Shown piece after piece: positions 1 to 9,068 of a DNA stretch of 39,293 nucleotides. The DNA is from Candidatus Pelethosoma merdigallinarum (GTDB lineage: Bacteria > Bacillota_I > Bacilli_A > RF39 > UBA660), in the NCBI GenBank assembly GCA_018716065.1, contig DVKJ01000029.1, positions 1 to 39,293 on the forward strand, in the 5' to 3' direction. Positions within the stretch are counted from its first letter, which is position 1. Every line of letters begins with the position of its first letter. Position numbers and translations under genes: made by a program. A model generated the notes under the pieces. That model made no database searches. It was given only the letters and a program-made list of their open reading frames with translations, and was not told the DNA's origin.

Positions 1-78
1 GAAGCACTGAAAGATGAAATTAAAGACGAAAAATTGTTACGAAAGATTTTAAACATACAAAACATTGTTAATGCCTAA
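1..78 (+). CDS. C-terminal fragment of an unidentified plus-strand protein
   Basis: The window opens in an open plus-strand frame of 25 sense codons ending in TAA at 76-78. The tail is charged and helix-like, rich in K, E, D, L and I. Nothing in it identifies a family. It converges on jag. I call it coding only because the frame is open from the first base and ends cleanly before an AT-rich spacer (79-159) in which I see no gene. It could also be a chance open frame. Confidence 0.4.
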   Translation, partial: EALKDEIKDEKLLRKILNIQNIVNA

Positions 79-150
79 TACAAAGTACTTACAAATTCAC
101 AAAAGTTGCACTTGACATTTTAATTAAAAAAAGAGAAATTTTTCTGATAC

Positions 151-178
151 ATAAATAAAAAGAGGAATTAATCCTCTT
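151..178 (-). terminator. Rho-independent terminator of the rpmH-rnpA-yidC-jag unit
   Basis: The arms AAGAGGA (160-166) and TCCTCTT (172-178) enclose a five-base loop. Read on the minus strand the hairpin is followed by TTTTATTTAT. It overlaps the jag stop codon. It should work only leftward, since no T-run follows on the plus strand. Confidence 0.8.
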
Positions 179-782
179 GATACTGAATGACTACATAACG
201 TCGTGGTTCAGCTCCCTCACTTTTCGTTGTAAGATGATCATATTCATTGACTACACTATGAACTAATCTTCTTTTATAAGAATTCATAGGATCCAATTTT
301 ACATCAACATGGCTTTTTAAAACCTCACGACAGATTTTTTTAACTTCTTTTTCAAAAAAGTAATTTTGTTTTTCTTTATAATTCGATACATCGACCATCA
401 ATGATACCTTAAATCCAGTCTTTGCACTAATCGATTGACGAAGAACTTGTTGAATCGAATTCATCGTTCTTCCATCTTTTCCAATCAATAAAGAATTATG
501 ATCAGAAACTAATAAAATTTGAAGAATTCCATCTTGAAATTTTACCTCACTATGAATTTCCATTTGTAAATACTTTGATAATTCATCGATGTATTCTTTC
601 ACATATTGAATGATATCTTGTTTTGGTAACACTTCTAATTTTACTTTTTTTGCTTTAAATAGTTTGGCCTCTGTTTCACTTTCTCTAATATATAAATCAT
701 CTTCTGAAACATGAAGTTCATCCAAACATTGTCCAAGAGCATTTTCTCTTGTCTTATCTACATATTCTTTTACTTTAAGCAT
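168..782 (-). CDS. jag: Jag/KhpB/EloR-type RNA-binding protein (Jag_N-KH-R3H)
   Basis: A 204-residue protein matching the Jag (KhpB, EloR) family, the cytoplasmic single-stranded-RNA-binding partner of KhpA that is linked to cell elongation and division in Firmicutes. An N-terminal Jag_N domain occupies about residues 1-50. A type II KH domain follows, with the GxxG loop seen as LIGKDG near residue 100. The C-terminal R3H domain carries the R-x3-H signature in RRLVH. The ATG at 782 overlaps the end of yidC by 8 bases and has an AGGAG ribosome-binding site inside yidC, so the two are co-transcribed and probably coupled. The yidC-jag pairing is the usual arrangement. A terminator follows directly. 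Confidence 0.93.
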   Translation of the reverse strand: MLKVKEYVDKTRENALGQCLDELHVSEDDLYIRESETEAKLFKAKKVKLEVLPKQDIIQYVKEYIDELSKYLQMEIHSEVKFQDGILQILLVSDHNSLLIGKDGRTMNSIQQVLRQSISAKTGFKVSLMVDVSNYKEKQNYFFEKEVKKICREVLKSHVDVKLDPMNSYKRRLVHSVVNEYDHLTTKSEGAEPRRYVVIQYQED

Positions 783-1710
783 TTTTTTCTTTTCTCCTTT
801 TCACCCATAAATTTTGAAGAATGGTAAAGGTACTATTGGTTACCCAATAAATCGCAATTCCTGTAGAAAGAGATACTGAAGCGATTCCTAAGAAAACGAT
901 CATCATATTCGTCATCATTTTCATTTGAGCAGCTTGTTCTTTACTCATAGAAGCTGTACTGTTCAGTTTCATACTTAAATAACTAGCTCCAATGACTAAG
1001 ACAATCACAATTAAATAATAATATTGTCCATTACTAATTCCTGCCATAGGCGTTGTACCTAATTGTAATCCTAAGAAATGTCCTTCAAAAATTACTGGTA
1101 AACGATTTAAAGCTTCATAGAAGGCTAAGAACAATGGAATCTGTAAAAAAGAAAATAAACATCCAGACATAGGATTAATCTCATATTTTTTATAAATCAT
1201 CATCATCTCTTGTGATTTCATCATCATACTTTCTTGATCTGTACGATTTTTATATTTTTGTTCTAAGCGTGTTAATTCTGGTTGAGCTTTTTTCATATTT
1301 TCTGATTGTAACGCTGTCTTCTTTGTTAAAGAAATAGTTACTAAACGAATAAGTAAAGTTGTAATTATAATAGCGAGACCATAGTTTTTAACAATATTTC
1401 CCACTTGAACAATCAACCATGCAAGAGGACGAACAAAGATCGTATCCCAAATTCCATCATAAGTGTCATTTACAATACTTAAATTCTCACATTTTGGTAA
1501 CTCTTCTACTTTTACTTTATTTTTATTATATTGTTCAATCGTTTCTTTTTCTGTAGGTTGACAAAAGATATTTTTGGTTAATACTTGTCCCGTTGTTTCA
1601 TTCACAACCGCTTTATTATCCGAATCTTTTAACCGTTTCGTACACCCTGTAAGAGCTAAAACCGTACACAGGATGATTCCTAATTTTAAATATTTTTTTC
1701 TTTTCTTCAT
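775..1710 (-). CDS. yidC: Membrane protein insertase YidC/OxaA (SpoIIIJ type)
   Basis: This 311-residue protein of the YidC/Oxa1/Alb3 family inserts and folds proteins in the cytoplasmic membrane, alone or with SecYEG. It has a lipoprotein signal with the lipobox LTGC around residues 20-23, so the mature protein should start at a lipid-modified cysteine, as in Gram-positive YidC. Five hydrophobic segments follow the family pattern, with the cytoplasmic KK/Q-rich loop between the first two. The conserved arginine of the hydrophilic groove is visible in the first core helix (TTLLIRLVT). The ATG at 1710 overlaps the rnpA stop as ATGA, implying translational coupling. It lies third in the rpmH-rnpA-yidC-jag unit. 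Confidence 0.95.
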   Translation of the reverse strand: MKKRKKYLKLGIILCTVLALTGCTKRLKDSDNKAVVNETTGQVLTKNIFCQPTEKETIEQYNKNKVKVEELPKCENLSIVNDTYDGIWDTIFVRPLAWLIVQVGNIVKNYGLAIIITTLLIRLVTISLTKKTALQSENMKKAQPELTRLEQKYKNRTDQESMMMKSQEMMMIYKKYEINPMSGCLFSFLQIPLFLAFYEALNRLPVIFEGHFLGLQLGTTPMAGISNGQYYYLIVIVLVIGASYLSMKLNSTASMSKEQAAQMKMMTNMMIVFLGIASVSLSTGIAIYWVTNSTFTILQNLWVKRRKEKNA

Positions 1711-2048
1711 GACTTTTCTCCTTTAATTATATTGATCTTTTCTAACACTGTCCATAAATCTTCCTGCATCTCTTGAAAAGATAGATCAAGAATGCCCTTT
1801 CTAACTATTATAATACAATTAAAGCCATTTTTATAGACCTTTTTATCTAGAATGTTTTTTATTTGCCTTTTTATTTTATTACGAACCACCGCATTTCCTA
1901 TTTTTTTACCAACAGAAAATCCAAAGTGATACGTATCTTCCTGATTTTTTTCCACATATAAAATATATTCTTTATATTTATATGGCTTATAATTTCTAAT
2001 AATACGATTATAATCTTGATTTTTTTTGACAATATTTTTCTTTTTCAT
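1707..2048 (-). CDS. rnpA: Ribonuclease P protein component
   Basis: Encodes the basic protein subunit of RNase P, which assists the catalytic RNA in 5' maturation of pre-tRNA. The signature RNR motif is present as NAVVRNKIKRQIK. I place the start at the ATG at 2048 (113 residues), not at the farther upstream frame opening. An AGGTGG ribosome-binding site lies nine bases before it, and the resulting start MKKKNIVKKN fits the family. It is separated from rpmH by a hairpin with a T-run, so its expression is probably lower than that of rpmH. Its stop overlaps the yidC start by 4 bases. Confidence 0.93.
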   Translation of the reverse strand: MKKKNIVKKNQDYNRIIRNYKPYKYKEYILYVEKNQEDTYHFGFSVGKKIGNAVVRNKIKRQIKNILDKKVYKNGFNCIIIVRKGILDLSFQEMQEDLWTVLEKINIIKGEKS

Positions 2049-2077
2049 ACTGACCGACCACCTACATGTCATATAGT

Positions 2078-2116
2078 AAAAAACCACTGATTGGACTTAC
2101 GACTGACAATCAGTGG
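2078..2116 (-). terminator. Terminator or attenuator between rpmH and rnpA
   Basis: A perfect 10-bp stem, CCACTGATTG (2084-2093) with CAATCAGTGG (2107-2116), is followed on the minus strand by TTTTTT (2083-2078). It lies between the rpmH stop and the rnpA ribosome-binding site. It should end many transcripts after rpmH, giving abundant L34 mRNA and limited readthrough into rnpA-yidC-jag. Confidence 0.82.
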
Positions 2117-2123
2117 CTATCTA

Positions 2124-2246
2124 TTAATGAGCTAAAACTTTACGTCCTTTTCTTCTTCTACGTGCTAAAATATTTGTTTTTTTACGTGCGAAGAATCCAT
2201 GTTTTTTTGCTTTTTTACGATTGTTTGGTTGATAGGTTCTTTTCAT
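2124..2246 (-). CDS. rpmH: 50S ribosomal protein L34
   Basis: A 40-residue, very basic protein. It starts [20 protein letters not shown] and ends in the conserved [11 protein letters not shown] block, which identifies L34 of the large ribosomal subunit. It is slightly shorter than the usual 44 residues; the gap falls in the middle loop where most relatives have an STKNGR-like stretch. An AGGAGGTGG ribosome-binding site lies just upstream of the ATG. It is the first gene of the leftward unit that starts at the origin, and it has a consensus promoter. Confidence 0.96.
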   Translation of the reverse strand: MKRTYQPNNRKKAKKHGFFARKKTNILARRRRKGRKVLAH

Positions 2247-2288
2247 GAAAATCCACCTCCTGAACTTTTTTTCCCAATTGCTTTATTA

Positions 2289-2317
2289 ATTATATAGAAA
2301 AAGATGGTATTTGTCAA
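2289..2317 (-). promoter_or_regulatory. Consensus sigma-A promoter of rpmH
   Basis: Read on the minus strand, TTGACA (2317-2312) and TATAAT (2294-2289) are separated by exactly 17 bases. Both hexamers match consensus completely. It lies about 40 bases upstream of the rpmH start and points away from the origin. Confidence 0.88.
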
Positions 2318-2319
2318 AT

Positions 2320-2683
2320 CTTTTTACATCTTTCCACAATATTTCCCAAAAAACGACAAAGTCCTACTTTTTTACACAGTTTTTTTCCTGTGGAAAATGT
2401 TTTTATTTATTTTTCAACACACTTTTCCACATAAACTAACCCTTGAAAAATAATATTTCCCAGTATTTTTCCACAAAACTGTTGAAAATTAATTCACAGT
2501 GTGTATAATAAAGAATAACTTTTTCCACTTTTTCGTGGAAAACACAGATAAACTAGATTTTTAAACTCTTTTTCTTGTGGAAAATCTTGTGCATAATTTA
2601 TTTTCCACAAATATTCGTGTTTTTCCTTTTATTTTCAATCATTTTATTGTAAAATGTTAGTAGTTATGGGAGTAGGTGATACC
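2320..2683. other. oriC: oriC, upstream DnaA-box cluster
   Basis: The gap between rpmH and dnaA (2247-2683) contains at least seven 9-mers matching TTWTNCACA: 2370-2378 (+, TTTTACACA), 2389-2397 (-), 2423-2431 (+), 2467-2475 (+), 2576-2584 (-), 2588-2596 (-, TTATGCACA) and 2601-2609 (+). A weaker CTTTCCACA lies at 2330-2338. The dominant local form is TTTTCCACA. An 8-bp inverted repeat, TTTTCCAC (2521-2528) with GTGGAAAA (2535-2542), sits in the expected transcription start zone of dnaA. DnaA boxes before dnaA are the hallmark of bacterial origins and usually also autoregulate dnaA. Confidence 0.9.
2482..2509 (+). promoter_or_regulatory. Probable dnaA promoter within the DnaA-box cluster
   Basis: TTGAAA (2482-2487) and TATAAT (2504-2509) are separated by 16 bases. 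DnaA boxes lie on both sides and a Box-like inverted repeat sits just downstream, so repression of dnaA by its own product is the natural reading. Confidence 0.65.
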
Positions 2684-4036
2684 GTGAATGTGGATATAAT
2701 TTGGCAAAAATTTTTGGAACGTATGAAAGAAAATATTTCACCGATGCTATTTGAAACATGGTTTTTAGATACAAAACTAGTTCGTCTAGAGAATTCACAA
2801 GCAACTGTAATAGTTCCTATGCACGTTCATAAAAAGCACCTAAGTGAAAATTATAATGATCTTATTGAAGAAATTTTTACAGATATTACAGGAACAAACT
2901 TTAAAATCATATATTTAACGGAAGATGAATACCAAGAACAAAAGAAAAAAGTGGAAATTCATCAAGATGTAACATCGAATCGTAAGATTGAATCCAATTT
3001 AAATCCTAAATATACTTTTGAAAATTTTATTGTTGGAGAGAGTAATAAATTTGCAAAAGCAACCGCATTAGCAGTTGCGGAAAAACCAGGTTTTATGTAT
3101 AATCCTTTATTTATCTACGGAAATAGTGGATTAGGAAAAACCCATTTGATGCACGCCATTGGAAATTATGTTCTAGAACATTCTGATAAAACCGTTCTAT
3201 ATGTTACTAGTGAAAAATTTGTATCAGATTTTATTGGTATTAATAAAAGAAGTAAAGATGGCAATAATTTTGATAATGTGGATATTTTCAAAAAGAAATA
3301 TCGTGATGTGGATATCTTAATTATCGACGATATTCAATATTTGGGAAATGCCAATCAAACACAACAAGAATTTTTCAACACCTTTAATGATTTATATGGA
3401 AATAATAAACAAATTATTATTTCTTCAGACCGTTCTCCAGATGATCTAAAATTGTTAGAAGATCGTTTAAGAACTCGTTTTAACTGGGGATTAACCATTG
3501 ATATTTTACCGCCAGACTTTAATTTACGTATGGCGATTATCGATAAAAAAATTGAAGGTCATCAAATGTATAATACTTTACCTCAAGATGTAAAAGAGTA
3601 TATTGCCAGTAATTGTACCAGTGATATTCGTAAACTAGAGGGTGCGATTACGCGAGTATTTGCTTATGCGACAATGATGAGTGGAAGTGAAATTACATTA
3701 GAATTAGCAGTAGAAGCTTTAAAAGACTATTTTGTAAAAAGTATCATTTCCAAAAACAAAATCGATCAAGTTCAACAATTAGTCGCAAATCATTATAATA
3801 TTACGGTAGAAGACTTAAAAAGTAAAAAAAGAAAAGCAAGTGTCGCTTTACCAAGACAAATTGCTATGTACATCTGTCGTACAGAACTCGGAGAGTCTTA
3901 TCCTAAAATCGGTATTGAATTTGGTGGAAAAGATCACACCACCGTGATGCACTCTGTGGATAAAATTAAGAATGAAATTAAAAACAATGGAATTTTAGAA
4001 GTGGAAATCAGTAAAATTATCCAAGAAATTAAATAA
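2684..4036 (+). CDS. dnaA: Chromosomal replication initiator protein DnaA
   Basis: DnaA binds the boxes on both sides of its gene, forms an ATP-dependent filament and opens the origin. The AAA+ domain has Walker A GNSGLGKT (about residues 146-153) and Walker B ILIIDDIQYL. The C-terminal domain IV carries the signature GGKDHTTVMHS. I choose the GTG at 2684 because AGGTGA lies at 2674-2679 and the protein then begins MNVDIIWQKF, aligning with the normal DnaA domain I. The in-frame ATG at 2654 would add ten residues with no ribosome-binding site. Length is 450 residues, normal for Firmicutes. Confidence 0.97.
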   Translation: MNVDIIWQKFLERMKENISPMLFETWFLDTKLVRLENSQATVIVPMHVHKKHLSENYNDLIEEIFTDITGTNFKIIYLTEDEYQEQKKKVEIHQDVTSNRKIESNLNPKYTFENFIVGESNKFAKATALAVAEKPGFMYNPLFIYGNSGLGKTHLMHAIGNYVLEHSDKTVLYVTSEKFVSDFIGINKRSKDGNNFDNVDIFKKKYRDVDILIIDDIQYLGNANQTQQEFFNTFNDLYGNNKQIIISSDRSPDDLKLLEDRLRTRFNWGLTIDILPPDFNLRMAIIDKKIEGHQMYNTLPQDVKEYIASNCTSDIRKLEGAITRVFAYATMMSGSEITLELAVEALKDYFVKSIISKNKIDQVQQLVANHYNITVEDLKSKKRKASVALPRQIAMYICRTELGESYPKIGIEFGGKDHTTVMHSVDKIKNEIKNNGILEVEISKIIQEIK

Positions 4037-4037
4037 A

Positions 4038-4153
4038 CCTGTGTAAAACTAAAGGTTATCCACAAATTTTACACAGGATAAAAAGTCTATTTCCCATTGA
4101 TTTTAAATGCTTTTTAGACTTTTCCACACAATCCACTGTAATAATAAAAATAA
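4038..4153. other. oriC: oriC, downstream DnaA boxes and AT-rich unwinding element
   Basis: Four DnaA boxes lie between dnaA and dnaN: 4040-4048 (-, TTTTACACA), 4056-4064 (+, TTATCCACA, perfect), 4067-4075 (+, TTTTACACA) and 4120-4128 (+, TTTTCCACA). The first and third form an 11-bp inverted repeat with the perfect box in its loop. Ten bases after the last box begins a run of triplets TAA-TAA-TAA-AAA-TAA (4139-4153), which fits the W-A-R pattern of DnaA-trios that guide strand opening in B. subtilis. A further inverted repeat, AAAAGTCTA (4081-4089) with TAGACTTTT (4115-4123), lies between the boxes. Confidence 0.8.
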
Positions 4154-4183
4154 TCTATATATAATAAGAAGGAGAGAATGCAA

Positions 4184-5305
4184 ATGAAATTAAAAATTAA
4201 GCAAAATGTATTAATGGAACATTTAAATTATGTAATTAAAGGAATCTCTAGTAAAAATTTGATTCCTATTCTTAATTGTATTAAATTTGAACTTACTGAA
4301 AATGGTTTATATTTAATGAGTACAGATAATGAAATTGCAATTAAGACCTTTATTGATCGTAAAGATATTGAAGAAGTAGAAAAATTAGGAGATATTGTGA
4401 TTTCTGGTAGATATATGTATGATATTGTACGTAAATTACCTGGGGAAATCATTCATATTGAAGAAGTAGTAGATAATAAATTATCGATATCAACCAACCA
4501 TTCTAACTTTCATTTAAATTGTAATAACGTGAATGAATTCCCTAATTTAGATTTAGAAGAACATAAACATCCTATTATTATGAAACAACGTGTGTTTAAA
4601 AACATTATTAATCAAACATCGTTTGCGACATCAAATCAAGAATCTCGACCTGTTTTAACGGGAATCAATTTTAAAATTACGGGAAATCTCTTAGAATGTA
4701 CCGCAACAGATTCTTATCGCTTAGCGAAATCAGTGATTCATATCAATTCTGAATTACCAGAAGATGTTAATATTATTATTCCTACTAAAAACTTAATTGA
4801 ATTAACCAGATTATTTAATGATGATGACGAAAATTTGGAGATGCACATTTTCAATAATAAAGTAATCTTTAAGTTTGGAACGATTATTATGATGTCAAAA
4901 CTGATCAATGGAACTTATCCAGATACTTCAAAATTAATTCCAACAGAATTTGCTTTATCAATGCGTGTTTCTTTGAATATGTTTTATGATTCCATTGACC
5001 GTGCCTCTTTATTAACGAATGAATCGGATAAAAATACCATTCGTTTAGAAAGTCATCAAGATGAAATTGTTGTATCTTCTAATATCCCAGAAATTGGTAA
5101 TGTAGAAGAAACGATGAATGTCGTAAAAAATAATGATCAGGAAATTAAAATTGCTTTTAGTTCTAAATATATGTTAGAAGCACTAAAATCATTAGATTGT
5201 GAAGAAATTGAATTATTATTTAATGGAGAAATAAGTCCCATTATTGTTAAAAATCCAGAAACTGATAATTTAATTCAATTAATTTTACCAATTCGTACTT
5301 ACTAA
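4184..5305 (+). CDS. dnaN: DNA polymerase III beta subunit (sliding clamp)
   Basis: The beta clamp forms a ring around DNA and tethers polymerase, MutS, ligase and other factors. The protein has the three repeated clamp domains, and the C-terminal end ILPIRTY matches the conserved LPxR-x-Y/V tail. I choose the ATG at 4184 (373 residues, start MKLKIKQNVL) because AAGGAG at 4169-4174 is then nine bases away. The ATG at 4178 would leave only three. It follows dnaA across the second half of the origin and ends in its own terminator. Confidence 0.96.
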   Translation: MKLKIKQNVLMEHLNYVIKGISSKNLIPILNCIKFELTENGLYLMSTDNEIAIKTFIDRKDIEEVEKLGDIVISGRYMYDIVRKLPGEIIHIEEVVDNKLSISTNHSNFHLNCNNVNEFPNLDLEEHKHPIIMKQRVFKNIINQTSFATSNQESRPVLTGINFKITGNLLECTATDSYRLAKSVIHINSELPEDVNIIIPTKNLIELTRLFNDDDENLEMHIFNNKVIFKFGTIIMMSKLINGTYPDTSKLIPTEFALSMRVSLNMFYDSIDRASLLTNESDKNTIRLESHQDEIVVSSNIPEIGNVEETMNVVKNNDQEIKIAFSSKYMLEALKSLDCEEIELLFNGEISPIIVKNPETDNLIQLILPIRTY

Positions 5306-5306
5306 A

Positions 5307-5332
5307 CTATCAAATTTGATAGTTTTTTTATA
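5307..5332 (+). terminator. Terminator of dnaN
   Basis: A compact palindrome, ACTATCAAA with TTTGATAGT (5307-5324), is followed by a run of T. It separates dnaN from the comK homologue. It overlaps the 5' part of a longer open frame, which supports the internal start chosen for that gene. Confidence 0.85.
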
Positions 5333-5438
5333 TTTTTTTTCCATTTCGACATCAATCGTCAAGAAGCGACATTTGATTGAATATAATACAAGTCAATTGA
5401 TTGGGAGAAATCTCAATGAATTAGAAAGGAAATGGGAA

Positions 5439-5894
5439 ATGTTAGAAGAATACGAAATTAATGATCAAACGTTAGCGATACTTCCTGTGGATAAAGATAC
5501 TTCTCAAGTGTTAGAGACGAAACGTCGTTTTTATGTTTCAAAAACACCAAGAATGATTATTTCTGACAGTTGTGAATACTACGGAAGTACATTGGACGGG
5601 CGTATGCATGGAGCGAAAGTATTAACTGGTATTCAGTATAAAACTCCAATTGTAGTAGAAGAAAGTTCACCGATGATCTTTTTCCCTACAGAATCTCCAC
5701 GAAAAGATCTTTGTACTTGGATTAATTTAAAACACGTAAAAGATTATTATGAAAGTGGAAAAAAGACCGTAGTTCTATTTGAAAATAACAAAAAAATCAA
5801 AGTCAAATTATCCAAAACTTCATTTCAAAATCAGGTCTATCGAGCTGCTCGTTTATCGCAACGACTAAATGATCGAAAAATTGTTAAAAAATAA
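5439..5894 (+). CDS. comK: ComK-family competence transcription factor
   Basis: The protein matches ComK, the master activator of competence genes that binds paired AT-boxes (AAAA-N5-TTTT). The alignment from memory to B. subtilis ComK is convincing along most of its length: YEINDQTLAILP, FYVSKTPRMIISDSC, YYGSTLDGR, TPIVVEESSPMIFFPT, CTWINLKHVK and SFQNQVYRAARL all have close counterparts. I start at the ATG at 5439 (151 residues), with AAGGA at 5426-5430; the longer frame would run into the dnaN terminator. The C-terminal tail of B. subtilis ComK beyond about residue 150, where MecA acts, is missing. The gene occupies the place of the S4-domain gene yaaA. A weak promoter, TATAAT at 5382-5387, may serve it. 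Confidence 0.85.
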   Translation: MLEEYEINDQTLAILPVDKDTSQVLETKRRFYVSKTPRMIISDSCEYYGSTLDGRMHGAKVLTGIQYKTPIVVEESSPMIFFPTESPRKDLCTWINLKHVKDYYESGKKTVVLFENNKKIKVKLSKTSFQNQVYRAARLSQRLNDRKIVKK

Positions 5895-5915
5895 GGCTAA
5901 ATGTCTTATTTTTTA
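5887..5915 (+). terminator. Terminator of comK
   Basis: The arms AAAAATAAG (5887-5895) and CTTATTTTT (5905-5913) are followed by more T. The stem overlaps the comK stop codon. Confidence 0.78.
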
Positions 5916-5934
5916 CTTTTTAGGGTCATTTTTG

Positions 5935-5973
5935 TGATATAATATATAATGTGTAGAGGTATACTAATATACC
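5935..5973 (+). promoter_or_regulatory. recF-gyrB-gyrA promoter with an operator-like palindrome
   Basis: An extended -10 element, TGATATAAT (5935-5943), and a second TATAAT (5945-5950) lie between comK and recF. Immediately downstream is GGTATACTAATATACC (5958-5973), an inverted repeat with 6-bp arms and a 4-base centre, placed where a repressor would cover the start site. The identity of any regulator is unknown. Confidence 0.55.
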
Positions 5974-6020
5974 CTATATTTCTGAAATAGACCTAAATAA
6001 TCGAAAATTTGGTGATGATC

Positions 6021-9058
<3,038 letters not shown>

Positions 9059-9068
9059 GAGGTAAAGT

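Noticed and set aside
2066-2248. Plus-strand open frame of 60 codons
   Set aside because: It is the antisense shadow of rpmH and its terminator.
2654-2683. ATG at 2654 as dnaA start
   Set aside because: No ribosome-binding site, and the extra ten residues are not found in DnaA; the GTG at 2684 follows AGGTGA.
4038-4077. Simple rho-independent terminator for dnaA
   Set aside because: The 11-bp arms are two DnaA boxes, the loop holds a perfect DnaA box, and no T-run follows; an origin function explains it better, though partial termination is possible.
5316-5438. Longer N terminus for the comK homologue
   Set aside because: It would start inside the dnaN terminator and add about 41 residues with no counterpart in ComK; the ATG at 5439 has a proper ribosome-binding site.
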